DNA of 64,000 nucleotides from Loxodes magnus (taxonomy: Eukaryota; Ciliophora; Karyorelictea; Loxodida; Loxodidae), in NCBI GenBank assembly GCA_946699065.1, contig CAMPDV010000286.1, positions 124,001 to 188,000 on the forward strand, given 5' to 3'. The stretch's first letter is position 1. Each line of letters opens with the position of its first letter. The notes below the pieces were generated by a model. That model searched no databases. It had not been told where the DNA came from and was given only the letters and a program-made list of their open reading frames with translations. The translations under genes and the position numbers were made by a program. This document shows positions 12,037 to 25,834 of the stretch, piece after piece.

Positions 12037-15000
12037 ATGTCAATCTCTTTAATTATCTTTTATTTCCTTATCTCTAGAATTTCAGCTTAATTTACATTTT
12101 TTGATATACTTGATCCAAATGTACCAACTTAAAGAGATACTAACTCAGTGCCTTCTAAAACTTTTTCTGAATATGGCTAAGATCCGTAGGGACTTCAATT
12201 TAGCGTTACAGCCTGGTTAAAATTTAGCTCCAGTAAACAAGTAAAGATTCATGGCATTTTCCTTTAATTTTATATTAATACTAATGCTTAGTATTTTGAA
12301 TTCGGTTTGACTTAAGATTAAACAAATTAGCAAACATCTTTCAAAATAATCTAAAGCATTACAATTTAAGATATAAAGTAATTAACCATCTCCTTTGTTA
12401 GTGATATCTGGGTATTTTTTGGATGTGCAATTAATTCTCAAGGAGATTTTATAGCTCTCGCAACTCATTAAAAGATAAATAACTAGTTTTAGACTCTATC
12501 AGAATCCTTTGGGTAACTATTGCTTTTTACTTCAAGTTTTTTAATAAATTAAGGAAGTATATTTTAATCTTGGAGTTTTACTGGGACTACTTATTCATTA
12601 AGATATTATAAGAATTAACTATTTGATATTAATGCCTTTAAATTAATTTTAGACTAGTCTGATTAGGGCTTTCTATAAGCAAGTTCTATTACTTGTAACT
12701 CCTAATGCTTCAAATGTTATGGAATTAATTCTAATAATTGCATCCAATGCTATTCCCCATTAGATTTATAGGCAGATACATGCATATGCAACTTAAAGTT
12801 ATCAGTAGAATAAGTATGTAATAGTACATGTCCTATAACATAATAAGACTAAGACAATAATAAATAATGCGAGTTTTGTAATAAAATCATTTTAAATTGT
12901 GAAGAGTGCAATTAACAAGGAACTATATGCTCTAAGTGTTAAAATCCTTGATTATTATAAAATAGTTAGTGTGTAGAGAAATGCATAAGCAAAACATATT
13001 TTTAAGATAGCTTAACTTGCTTAAAATGCGAATCTAGAATCTAGAATTGTGAAACGTGTGATATAACTGGAACTTTGTGTACAGAATGTTAATATCCATG
13101 ATTCTTATTCTAAAATTAATGCGTTTAAAGTTGCCCTAATGATAACTTTTATGTTGAGGATTCTATTTGTTTAAACTGTAATTCCTCAATAGAGAATTGT
13201 TAAAGATGCAATTTAAACGGATCATTGTGCTTACAATGCTGAGAATCTTTTATTTTATTCGAAAACTAGTGTATCTAGAACTGTCCGAACGAAACGTTTT
13301 TTATTGAAAATTCTACTTGCCTAAAATGCGAAAATAAAATAGAAAATTGCTAAGAATGCAATTCAAACGGAGATAATTGCACAAAATGTTTGAAACCTTG
13401 GCTTTTATTCGGCAATAAATGTGTTCAAAATTGTCCAAGTAATCTTTATTATGAAGAGGGTTAAAGTTGCTAACTATGTAATTAGAGTATAAATAATTGT
13501 GAAATGTGCAATATAAACGGCACTGAGTGTCTTAAATGTTAGGACCCTTATGTTTTGTTTGATAATATGTGCATTGAAAGTTGTCCTAATCAAACATACT
13601 ATATTCAGAACTCCATTTGTCAAAAGTGTTCATAAATGATCGAAAACTGTAAATTCTGCGATATTGAAAGAAGAACATGTTTAGAGTGCTACGATCCTTA
13701 TTTTCTTTTTCAAGAAACTTCTTGTGTTAGCAAATGCTAATAAAACTAGATAAATATCAATAAAACTTGTTAGTCTTGCGAAATAATTCCTCACTGCTAG
13801 TTTTGTTCATGAAATCTTTCATAGTCGATAGAATGCTTTTAATGCTTTCCAAATTTTACATTATCAAATAATGAATGCATTGAGAAAAATTTAGAGAACA
13901 TTTAAAAGCCTAATAAGAATGAAAATCTTACTGACTCCGAAAAAATATTTGCAGAATTAACAGCAAACTTTGCAAAGTATAGCTAACTCACAGCATTTGC
14001 GTCAGAAAATATATTAATTGCAATTACTTTAGAGCAATCTAATTTTTTCTAAGCTTTTTGGTGCGTAGCTTTCATAACTCAAATGATTATGCTTAATGCA
14101 TATATAAATGTCCCTCGTCCAGAAAATTTAAATAACTATTACTTTCAAAATCTCAACTTGAAAATACCCTTTGGACTAAATACAAATTTTTTGGATATTA
14201 AATGAACAAGCTTACCAGTAGAAAATCAGATCTGAAGAAAACTTTAATATGAAAGTTTCGCTTTCATAGCCAATGTATTGAATACTTTTATCATGCTTAC
14301 TTTCTCCATTTTCTTGAAAATTTTATTCTAATTACTAAGTTCCTGCTTCAAAAACGTTACCGTTTTTAATAAGCTTCATAATGCATATCACTATGATACT
14401 GTAATAAATTTCTACTTTGGATAGAGCATTTGCTTGAGTTTCGCTATTTTTATTCAGATTTATTATTTAGACTTCAGCTCTATATATGAAACTTTAAATA
14501 TAATGCTCTCCTTCGCTTTTATGGTAATTCATCATACAGATCATTTAAATTATAGTTATAATTGCTATTTTTAGAGGAGTTTATACATTTTACAAACTGT
14601 AAAAGTCAGAGTAAAATCAAGCAAAGAACACTGAAAGAATATCTAGTATAAGCAAAAAATATAGCATCTTCTTCCAAGATTTTTAGCCAAATAAAATAGC
14701 TATTTATTATATTCTTTTCTTAGTAAGACGTTTCATCTTAGCATGTTTCCTCATAGTTTTATTCGAATATCCTGAGGCACAAATAGCTATTATAAATTCA
14801 CTATGCGTTCTCTAGATTTTGTTTCTTCTTTTTTACAAACCTTATTAAAACCCTAAGAGGAACTATTTCGAGTGCGTAGTGGAAGTGTATCTAATAATAT
14901 TATACATGACTAACTTCTATTTCATATAATTAGAAAATAATAGAAGATTAGAATAAGTCTGGGATGATAAAGCAGTCTGATTTGGATAGTTTGTTATGTA

Positions 15001-15682
15001 CTTCTCTAGTAGCTTCATTTTCGCTCTTACGCTGTGTCTGCTTATTGTTAATATATGAAATTTCCTCTAGAGGAATAAAAATAAAATATAAGACACAAAT
15101 CAACTAAATACATTAGGGTTGATGATAGAGTAAATATAACCTTAGCAGTAGCCTAGCAAACAGAATATTTCATAAATTTTTGATGAAACCTTAATAGATT
15201 TTTAATCTAATGCTTTAAAGGTTCGAAAAAAAAATGCAAAAGCAGCAAAGGGATATCGCTTTAAAAATAAAAACAAAAGCAGTAAGCAACCAGGAAAAAA
15301 TGAATTTCAAAAGGATTTTTAATAGACAGAAAGAAACTAAGGACTTACTTAAGAGAGGTCTGAAAGAGAAATGTAAGATTACTAAAGTGAAAAGCAGAGA
15401 TAAAAAGATAAAGCTGACTAAAGAGAAAATAAAATTCGTGGATAGCATAAAAAGCATGAGAGAAAAAACCACAAAATAGCTAATTCAGGAGAAATTCTAT
15501 AACAAAATTAATATTTTACATAGTTTAAAGCTATTATTAAGAATAATTTCATAAATTTATTCAAATTTACTCAAATGATTTATAATTAAAGCATAATTAG
15601 TACTTTATTTAAGGTTCATATTTAGAAAAAGCTAATAATAAATGTTTTAAAAAGTTTTTACAAAAGTAAACTTTATAAATGA
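12037..15682 (+). CDS. Copy B: LamG-like / Cys-rich repeat / multi-pass membrane protein
   Basis: The ATG at 12037 is followed by a signal peptide (MSISLIIFYFLISRISA). A LamG/ConA-like region lies at about residues 30-215 (FSVTAWLKFSS; SDIWVFFGCA with TGG at 12409). Cys-rich modules follow at about 218-610, six of them spaced exactly 150 nt. The membrane half starts with FWCVAFITQMIMLNAY and includes LDIKWTSLPVENQIW, both Trp by TGA. To reach the conserved block YYILFLVRRFILACFL (from about 14705) the frame must move +1 between about 14590 and 14665. E needs the same shift, so a tiny intron is likelier than damage. The tail is rich in Lys, Gln and Glu. The first fitting TGA is at 15680-15682; an earlier TAA/TAG stop cannot be excluded. 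Probably a surface or membrane protein; function unknown. Confidence 0.75.
12860..13759 (+). repeat. Six 150-nt (50-residue) Cys-rich coding modules
   Basis: An aromatic codon recurs at exactly 150-nt steps: 12949 (TGA), 13099 (TGA), 13249 (TTT), 13399 (TGG), 13549 (TAT) and 13699 (TAT). Each sits in the context C-x-x-P-[WFY]-x-L-F, with CxxC motifs and an Asn-Gly/Thr-Gly turn around it. The mixture TGA/TGG/TTT/TAT at one structural position supports TGA=Trp directly. Confidence 0.85.
14611..14664 (+). other. Candidate mini-intron in copy B
   Basis: The protein requires a +1 frame change here. Two GT...AG segments of the right length modulo 3 are present: 14611-14626 (16 nt) and 14646-14664 (19 nt). 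The 19-nt one would keep the KEHWKN segment that is conserved in E and echoed in F and G. Introns of 15-16 nt are known in heterotrich ciliates. Without transcript data, programmed frameshifting or an ancestral indel remain possible. Confidence 0.45.
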
Positions 15683-18600
15683 CTGTATAAAGTAAAATAA
15701 AAATTGTTTTTATTTATAAATTCAGGCGAATTATTAGCATATAGGAATGAAATATAACCTTGGTTTCTACAATTATTGTAATTTTTATAACTTTTAGTAA
15801 CTCTATAAAATTGTCATCCTAATAATTATTAGAGAGTAAATGAATCTTTATTATTATTCCTTTTTCATATTTAGTTATTTTTTTAAATAAATTACTAAAA
15901 TAACTTTAAAAGCCTGGCAACTATTAAGTTTTATAAGATTAAGGAATTCTTTTAACTGATATCTAGCAAGATTTAAATAAATTTATAACTAAATTCCTTA
16001 AATTTGGTAATTTTTTATTTAGTTCCAACATATTAAAATTTGTATAGTCCCTCAATTATTTTAGAAAAACTTAATTAACAAAAATAAGAAAAGATGAGAT
16101 AAATATTGTAATTAATCATTTATCTAAGGAAGCTTTTATTTTAAATTTTAAGCATGCTTTTAATATTCTCTCTTAGTAATCTAAAGGATTTATTAAAAAT
16201 ACAATTATTTGCATTATTTTTAGTGTTGTCATTTTTCTATGTATTGCTTCTTTTTAATATGAGTGTTCAGATAGTCTAATTAATTTTTATATTTAGATAT
16301 ATCTAAATGAAGCTTAAATAAAATAGAAAAAAATCTTTAGTTATTTTAGAATTTATATCCTACTATTTTTTTACAAGATAATAAATATTTCAGTTTAATA
16401 ATGTTCTAGTCTATTTAATTTAAGATACTTCAATTATAATATCTCATTAATTATCTTTAGTTATTTCATAATTTAATTTCTTTTACTGTTTCAAAATTAA
16501 AGAATACATGCTTTAATTCTAATTATCTAGTTATATTAAAGTATTAATTTATTAAATCTTCTACTTTTTACGAAATTATGTAGTTCATAGATTTTTTTAA
16601 AGATAATTAGATTAAATGAAGAGTAACTCACTTTGCTATAATACCTAAAAAAGGAATTTTTTCTCTTTCGTAATCTATATTAAATTAGAATAATAGAATC
16701 TTTATCTATTTTGTTATTTTGAGATTGTCTTAATTTACATTCTTAAGAGTAATTATTTAAATAATATCCCTGTAGAATAATTATTTAAAATTGTTTCTAA
16801 TAGAGTATTTTATTAAACATACAAGCTTCTTTTAATTTAAGAAAGGGAATTAAATCTACAATACTTAATTATATTAATTATCTCATTAGAGATCAAGAAT
16901 AAAAATAGAGAAATCATAAATCAAAGCATAGTCAAAAATAAACATGAAATTAACTCTTAAATTATTTTCCTTTAATTTTATTATTTTTCATTATTTTTAT
17001 TATAGAAACTATAAATAAATTTCATATAAAAGATGTAGTTATTAATATCTCTTTCTTAAACTTAGTTTAAAATTGTTAAAAGTAACTTATATTAAGAAGT
17101 TTTTACTAAAATTATTTTATTAATACAGAGACTTTTATAATTATTTTATTTTTAATCAAAGTTGCAAGCTTAGTAAATAAACGAAGCTACTTTTCCTTTA
17201 GTATATTTTTTTATTTATACTTTTATTACTGAATTATTTATAATTAGAATAACCAATTAAAGATATTTATAAATGTAGTGTTTTCATCTATTTTTTTATA
17301 ATTAAATATTTATCTATCCTTTTATTTTCTCTTAGTTCTCTTTTATTAATCATGTAATTTTTCATCATTTTATATTTATAAATTTATTATTCATTTTACT
17401 AAAATAGGATTACACTCTCTGTACTGAAATTAAAGTTGTATTGTTTCTTATTTTCTACGTTTATTTTATAATTTTTTATATATAAATAGCCTATTTTTGC
17501 TATAAGCTTTATTTTTATTTTTTATTTTAGGTTTTACTCTTAGAAATAAATTTTTATTAGAGTATAATACTTTAATTAAAGAGTGATTTATAATTAAGAT
17601 ATTTTATTTGATTAAAAGGCCTAGTTTTATTTGATTGTCAAATAAATAGAAATAAATTGCCTTATAGAGCGAACATTAATAATAGCTTTTGGTTTTGTTT
17701 ATTAATTAATATCTTTAAATTTAAACATAATTTTATTATTTATACTAAATCTAAATTTATATAGGTTATTTATAATTAATTAATTTTATAAAGATTTGAA
17801 ATTCTTATATTTATTTATTTAAAATTATGAAAAGCTTTAATTAACTATAAACATTTAGATTTAAATTATTATTATTTTATTTTCACAAAAAAGCTATATT
17901 TCTTATTAAATTTAATTTAACCTTAAAAACTTCTATTAATTAATAATAGATTAAACCATTGCAATTTAATTTAAAATAAATCTCTAAAATAGAAAATTTC
18001 ACTAAATGCATTTAAAATTTAATTAAATCTTAATATGAATATAAGCTTTAAAGATATAAATAATGAGTAAGTTAACTTAAAAATAAAAATTATAAATAGC
18101 TTTATTTTATTATTATTTTAACTATGGTAGGTTATTTATCTAATCAAATAGCATTTTACTAATTATTATCTTCACTTTTTCTTAAAATTTTCTAAAGAAC
18201 AAATTATTTTTTAGTTTTAGTCATAAAAAGTTTTAAGTTTATAAATCTCAAAAAAGAAAAATAAAATTATAAATCTATTTAATGATAAATTTAATAATTA
18301 AGATTCAGCTAAAAAAATTAAAGTGAACGTAGATATAGTAATTCTATAAGATTTAAATAAGAAATGTAATTTTATCCTAGTTCAATCTAAATTTTTAAAG
18401 TAAATCCTTTATAAAAGTTTAAAAAACATTTTTTTTAAAACTAAATTAAAATTTTCTTACTATGCTTAAATTATTTTTATCTTTCACGAGATAAATGTAA
18501 ACAATCCAGATTTTAAAATAAATCAAATTATTTAAAGTACTTATCAAAGTGATATTGGTAATAATTATTATAAATTTTGCTTATTATATGAAGAATATAA

Positions 18601-21600
18601 AAAGTGTGATTTGAGTAACCTACTAAAACATATTTTTTAATTTAGACATAAACAAAATCTAGCAAAATATAGATAATTTAACTTACAGAATAAAAATCCA
18701 TGTTAGATTGCATGTTAACTTTTATATTTATTATATCTAAAGTTTTAAGACATAGCTTTTCATTATTCTCTGTTTAGAAATAAAATACTAAATTAATAAT
18801 AATTTTAAATATGTAATAGCTATCTATGTATTTAAGTTATTTCTTCTTTTATCTAAATATTTATTAATTATATTTAAGAAATAAACTTGAAATATTTTAA
18901 TATGAGAACCTAAATTAAAATAAAGAGAAATAAGAGGAATAATTAATTTTTAAACTAATTTGAAAACAAAAAATAATAAAATTATCCATATGCTTATATA
19001 TTAGATTAAAGAACACTATAATAAATTAACTAATTTATTAAGCATTCATAAATTCTTTATACATCTATTTAAGAAAAATATTTAAATAAACATATTATAA
19101 AAGGAAATTATAGGAAACAGCTATAATAATTATTTAAAACTACTTTATTTAATTTAGCTTTTATTTATATTCAATTTAATAAAAGATAAACTAATAGAAG
19201 GGAACTAAATATAAATAATCAGTCATTACTAAAATATAAAAGTTAAATTAAATAATTATAGAAACCTTTTTCAACTATACTTTACTAGTGAAAATTAAGT
19301 TAATAAACATTTTTATATCTCAATGAATAAATAAAATTTAAATTATGATAATTGTTATAGAAATATATAAATGTATAAGAATAGGTTAGATAATCCTTTT
19401 CTAAAATATAAAAGATTATATAATTTATAAGTATAAATTAAGATATGAAGTACTAAAATAAATTATTTCATTAAGTTTATAAAAATTATCTAAAGCTATT
19501 TAATTAAATATAAAATTGATATATCGATGTTTATTTAGATAAATTATAATCACTCCTACAATCATATAAATTTAATCTTTTTCTATTTAAGAAATTAAAG
19601 ATATTTTAAAAGAAATTTCAAGCATTTAGGCATCTTTAAATTTTAAATAAATAAATGTTTAAAATAATTAATTTTATATCTATCTCATAAAAACCTTTAA
19701 CAAGTATAGATTTATTCTAGAATTATAAACTTTATATACAGCTGATTAGATGAATATTATGAATAAATATTTTTTTTATAGGACTCTTAGAAATAAAAGT
19801 TAAATGACTTTATATGAAATAATTTTGCTTTTTTTTAAAATGATGAGATATTTTTATTTTAGGATTTATGAGTTTATAGAGTATATAAATTTTTATATGA
19901 GATTTTATTTGCTAGATTGATAGAATTTTAAGATTCAATCTATATAATCTATTAAAACTCCACAGCAGTATTCTCTGAGAGATCTACGAATAAGATTATA
20001 ATTTTAGACCAATAAAAATTAATTCAGAATATCTATTAGAAAAATAGCTTAATCCATTAGATTTAATTGAAAATAGATTATTATTATATCCTTATTATTT
20101 AAGATATTTTACATTTTAGCTTACAATTTTTATTAATCTTAAGAGACAGATAGTTAGTTTTAAATTTAAAATACAGAATCTTTAAAATTTAACTATATAC
20201 TAAATATAAAATAAAGTACTATATGCATTACATTTATAATTTTAATAATTATAAGTATATCTATCTTTATAGTTGTAATAAGCTTAAATTATAATATAAT
20301 ACTTGTAAGGTATGATTTCATTATCTATTTAAAAATAATATAACTTTATAAATATTTTCAATTTTCTTTCTTCTTAATAAACTAAATCTCAGCTAGAAAA
20401 TATGATTATAACTGTATTATAGCAAGTGTTGCAAATCATACCTTTTGCTTCTTAATTACTTGATTGCTAACATTTATAGATTTTATAATATTTACCTTCT
20501 AACTTTAGTGTTGTGTTAAGAGAATTATACTTTAATTAGAAGAATTAAAAATAAAAGTCTTTGTTATCTAATAATTTTTATTATAAGCTTATAATCCATT
20601 AAGTCATTCAAAGTATCTTAGTCATGTTATTTTTCATTCCTTCTTTTTTTTTTAATATCTACTACAGGCTTTCTAATACCAGTCTAAATTAAATAAAAAA
20701 GGATAGAGATATAAAGAGTAAGTTGAAAGAAAGTTTTTAGCTAATTTAATGATTAAAGCATTTCAAAGTTTTCTTATTACTATCTTATTTGAAATTTATT
20801 CTTAGTAAATTACCTTCAAATAATTATCTATCTCTTAAGATAACTCATAAAGCAACCTTTAAAAAATAAATTAGCTATAAAATTGTTTAGTTTGCATCAT
20901 TCTTTAATAATAAATTTTAAGAATCATCAAATTAAAGTCTATTTATGATTATGCATTTTCTTAATAAATCTTATTGATCTACCTTTGTTAGACTGCATGT
21001 AGTTTTAACTAATTGAAAATAATAGCATCTAATTAATTTAATATTTATCTAAAATGCTTTTTCTTAGTTGAAAAAATAAAGAAAAACTTAAATCTAGAAG
21101 AATAAAATTAGCAAGTTTTAGCAATGTAATTAAATCCTAAAAATAGAAGAGAGAATCCTACTTATCCTGAGTTACTTAATTAAATAAATCACTTAAATAA
21201 AAGAATTAAATTAATAATTATTAATTTAAATATAAAAATAGATATTTTATCAATTAAGCGAAATTTGGGAAAAAGTTAAAAAAATTTATTGGCAAACTTA
21301 AAAAAAGTTTTTAACAATTATTCTAATTTAACACAATAATAAAAAAGCTTAAGTAATTAAATTAAAAATATCGTGAAAAGACAAGAAATAATTTATTTTT
21401 AATTTAAGGATTTTATATTTTCACTTAGAGTAAATTAAAGGTATTTAAGAAATTCAAAACTATTAAGCAGCTTCTATTGGATAAATCTTAATAGCTTTTA
21501 ATTTAAACTATCTTTAATCATCAAAGCATCATCTTATTTAATAAATGCTAATAAAGAGAAATGATAAAGATAAAACTAATTCACTAAAATTAAATAAAAA

Positions 21601-22007
21601 TGTTTTCCTTTTGGTATATTTAAGCTATTTAATTAAATCATTTTTTAGTCAAATTTGTTTATAATGGCTAATAAAAATTATAAGTATTTCAAAATTTAAA
21701 TAAATAACTAATATAAAAGCAAATATAAATTTATTTTATTTAAAGCCAAGCCAAGCTGCAAAAAGTAAAATTATTAGTTTATATAGGACTTATAACTTGT
21801 GCTTTAATCGAAACATTTCATAATGATTCAATTTGATTTTCAATTATATTCTACATTTTTATATAGCATCCTTTCATTGTAGAGAATAAACATTATTTAA
21901 ATTTAATTATTTTCAAATTAAAAAATAGAAAAATAGGAAAAATAGAATTAAGACTGAAAAGAAAATAAGGACGTTTAAAGGTAATATATTAGTGAATTTC
22001 AAGATAT
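15683..22007. other. AT-rich spacer downstream of copy B
   Basis: No gene was seen. The whole stretch is a direct paralogue of 56812-63152 downstream of copy E, at high identity with small indels. Its first part (about 15700-18700) is also an inverted paralogue of the DNA downstream of C and D (about 24000-25830 and 35500-37330). A part around 19530-20990 repeats the upstream spacer of A/C/E in inverted form. This is duplicated flank, not independent sequence. Confidence 0.6.
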
Positions 22008-22020
22008 TTATAATAATCAA
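22004..22020. other. Empty site of SINE 2
   Basis: Here the B-flank reads GATATTTATAATAATCAAT without interruption. The E-flank carries about 500 bp of SINE between ATATTTATA and ATAATAATCAAT at 63153-63655. This is the unoccupied allele-like site for that insertion. Confidence 0.8.
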
Positions 22021-25000
22021 TATAAATAAAAAGGTATAAAAGAAGAATAAGCAAGAAAGAAGAATGCTAAAATTAGAGTGGATAAGAAAAGAAAAAGGAG
22101 GAGTAAATGCAAAAGTTTAAAAAGAAAAATTAAAGAAAATATTCTTACTCAATTTGATTTAACTTATATATGATTACTAAACTCTTGAATTGTTTAATAA
22201 AAAATTGTCGCATAATTATTTTAAATAAAATAAATAGAAAAAATGATTAAATAGATATTTCTAATATTTCAGAAAGATAGGAGAATAAATTTATTTATAG
22301 TAGTTTATTTAAATTAATTTGATAAAAATTAAATTTATATGATTTATTATTATTTTATTTATTTTAAGTTTTGCAAATTATTCTTAAAAAATAATTTAAA
22401 TCTATTTCTAATAGATTGTTTCTGCGCATATCATTAAAGCAATAACTTTAATATAACAAGAACCTTTGATGATTTTTTATCTAAAATTCATATCAATAAA
22501 TCTTTACATTGACTGGTTTTACTAAGTAGAATTTTTAATTATTTATATATATAAATTACCATGATATAAACTATTTTAAATTTAAGTTTTAGTCTCTTCC
22601 TTAATTTTTTCTTCATTATTCATTTGTATCTTATATATAATTTAAAAAATTAAATTTAAAAATTTATTATAAATTAGAATTTATCTAAAATATATAGTAG
22701 AAGCTTGTTATATTAATTATAAATTTATTATTCTAACTATATTATGCTAATTATTAAATTCATTTATCTTTATTTTTTTCTAGCATTATTTAATTTTTAT
22801 TCTCAAGACTCATAGTAAATCATTTTTTCTTTCATTTTATCAAGTATTGATATAAAAGTTTAAATTAGTAATAAATTTGTCTCCTTTCCTCGTAATCATA
22901 AATGTATAATAGTTTATTATGTATTTTTAAGATTATTCACTTGTAATTATTTTAATTTAAAAATGATATTACAACTATTTATTACAATTACTATATCAGA
23001 ATTTCAATAAATATAAATAAATTAAAATATAACTATTAAATTTAAATGTGATTTAAAAGGAATGCTTATAAATTGGTGAGAAGATATTATATTAAAGCAT
23101 ACCATGTAAAAACAAATTAGCTGATAATTATTAATGAAAATAAAGATAAAAAATAAAGCAAATTATTAATATTCATTAGATTGAAATAATTAGAAATATA
23201 TACTTTTAGATATTTGTATAACAATAGAGTGAATATCTTTAGTAAACCATATAAATTTGATATAAACTTATCTATCTTATAAAATGAGGAAAGTGAATAA
23301 ATAGATGTTGATTTTATATTGATTTATTGATATATTAAATAAAAATTAATTATAATTTATAAGAAATTTAAGTTATACTAGCTTTCAAGCTAGAAATTAT
23401 AAAAAATATATTAAATTTAATAATAGAGAATGATATATCATAACTATAATAAATTAGGGATTATTTAACTCTATAAGTCAATTTAAAAATATTTTTAAAT
23501 ATTTCAAAAAGATTTATATTTTTACAGAAGAAGGAATGAATTATCATCAAATAATCAAAAATAAAAAAATATTCAAAGTGATAATCTTAATTTATTATAG
23601 AAAGAGGATGAGATAAAAACAATATCAAATAGATAAGAGTAAAATAAGGTGTTTAATATAAATAAATTTCTTCTTTAATTATTGATTATTTGCAGAATTA
23701 AAGTTTCCTAAATTCTCAAAAATTTTCTTTATATTTGATAATTTTTGGAATTTTTTATTTTTTATTCTTTATTTCCAAAATATCTATACATATCTAAAAT
23801 TTTAATTAAATCTTGGTTATTAAATTTAATGAGATAAGTTTTACTATTTTGTCATTCATTTTTAGTTGAAATTAAAATTAAAGTTAAAGCTTAAATTTTC
23901 ATTAATCCATAAACTTAATACTTATATTAGCTTAAGAAAATGAATCAGATATAAACTTTATTACAACTATTAAAATATTAATTAAAGTAGTTATTAAAGG
24001 GAAAATAAAAGAAATAGTTGAATAAACAACTAAGATAAAAGTGGGGTAATAAATTGGAGATTTCTTTATCTATGTTTATTTTAGAAATTTATTTTAAGGT
24101 ATGTATTTATTTTAAACATTATACTCAGCTCTGATTAGATATATAAAATAAAGGCTATCTAAACTAAATTTTTTTATAAGTCTTTGAATAATTTTTTTTT
24201 AAATTTTGACTGCTTACATTTATCTCACAAAAATATAAATAGATAATTGTAGCATAGTAATAGAAAGAATTTATCTAAAATACAAATATGGCAATTATAT
24301 TTTATAATAATTTTATTTAGAATTTATTTTTAAGATTCAAGTTGAACTGGATAAACTTCAATTTCTTAATTAAATCTTATAGAATAACTAAATTTAGTTT
24401 ATTTTAAACTTTCTTCTTTATGATTTATATCTTAATTATCAAATTTGATTTTAAATATATTTATTACTTTATTTTTTCCTTTTTAGATTTAATTTTTGCT
24501 TCTTTGAGAATTACAAAACTAAAACCTTTTATGACTAAAATTTTAAAAAAATTTAAACATCTTTTGGTTTATGAAAATTATAAGAAAAGTGAAGATAATA
24601 ATTAGCAAAATGTTATTAGATTGAATAAATAATCTATCATGAATTGTAAGAATAATAAAAAAAGCTATTTATCAAATTTATTTTTAAGTTAACTTGCTCA
24701 TTATTTTATATCCTTCAAGTTTATAATCATTTATTCGTTTTATATATAGTTAGATTCTAAATATGTTTAAAATATTTACAATTAAATAATATTTATTTTA
24801 AGATAAATTTTCAATTATTTATCTATTAATTATTAAAATAAATATTAAAGGCTTTAATTTTATTTATAAAGGAAATTCTAATTTTACCTTTTTTTTTAAT
24901 TTAAAGGATATTATTAAAACCTTCTTTTTTATAGTTAGTTAAAGCTTTTTATAATCTTAATAAAATAAATTTTAGAATATCAAATCTTTAATTAATTATA

Positions 25001-25834
25001 AATAATCTCTATAATTTGGATTTAGTAAAGTAGATAAAATTAAGCTAAAATTTAAAGATATTTATTAATAAACAAAGCCTTAGGTTATTATTATTAATGT
25101 TCACTCTTTAAGATTATTTATTTAAACCTATTTGATAAAAAAATTAATTTAGGCCTTTTAATCAAATAAAATACCTTAAATATAAATCACTCTAAAACTA
25201 AAGTATAATACTCTAATAAAAAGCTATTTCTAAAAATGAAGCCTAAAATTAAAATTACAAATAAAGCTTAAAGTAAAAAAAGGTAATTATTTCTAAAAAA
25301 TTATAAAAGAAGCATAGAAAATAAGAAACAATACAGCTTTAATTTTAGTACAGAGGGTAATCCTTTTATATGAAACTTAATAATAAATTTATAAATATAA
25401 AATGATGAAAAATTGCATGATAAATAAAGAGAACTAAGAGAAAATTAAAGTTAGCTAAATATATAATTATATAGAAAAATAGATGAAAATATCACATTTA
25501 TGAATATCTTTAATTAATTATGATAATTATAATTATAATTAATTGAGTAATAAAAATATAAATAAAGAAATCTACTAAAAGAAAATTAAAAATAGCTTTG
25601 ATTATTTACTAAGCTTGCTTTATAGATTAAAAATAAAATAATTATAAAATCTCTATAATAATAAAACATTTGATAGAAAAAATTCTTAATACAAGTTACT
25701 TTCACTATTTTATACTAAGTCTAAGAAAGAGATATTAATAACTACATCTTTTATATTAAAATTATTTTATAGTTTCTATAATAAAAAATAATGAAAAATT
25801 ATAAAATTAAAGGAAAATAGTTTAAGAGTTAATT
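22021..25834. other. AT-rich spacer downstream of copy C
   Basis: No coding sequence is supported. From about 22155 it is a direct paralogue of 33535-37338 downstream of copy D. From 24621 onward the two are nearly identical at a constant offset of 11504. A 61-codon open stretch at 24420-24605 is Phe/Ile/Lys-rich, is disrupted in the D paralogue, and looks like chance. Confidence 0.6.

Noticed and set aside
15215-15479. Lys-rich 81-codon plus-strand frame and its antisense partner (same at 56353-56589)
   Set aside because: These lie over the polar tail of B and E. The frame continuous with the FLVRR membrane block is a different one, so these are probably shadows.
24420-24605. 61-codon plus-strand frame in the C/D spacer
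   Set aside because: The D paralogue has a deletion and frame loss there, and the composition is that of the AT-rich spacer.
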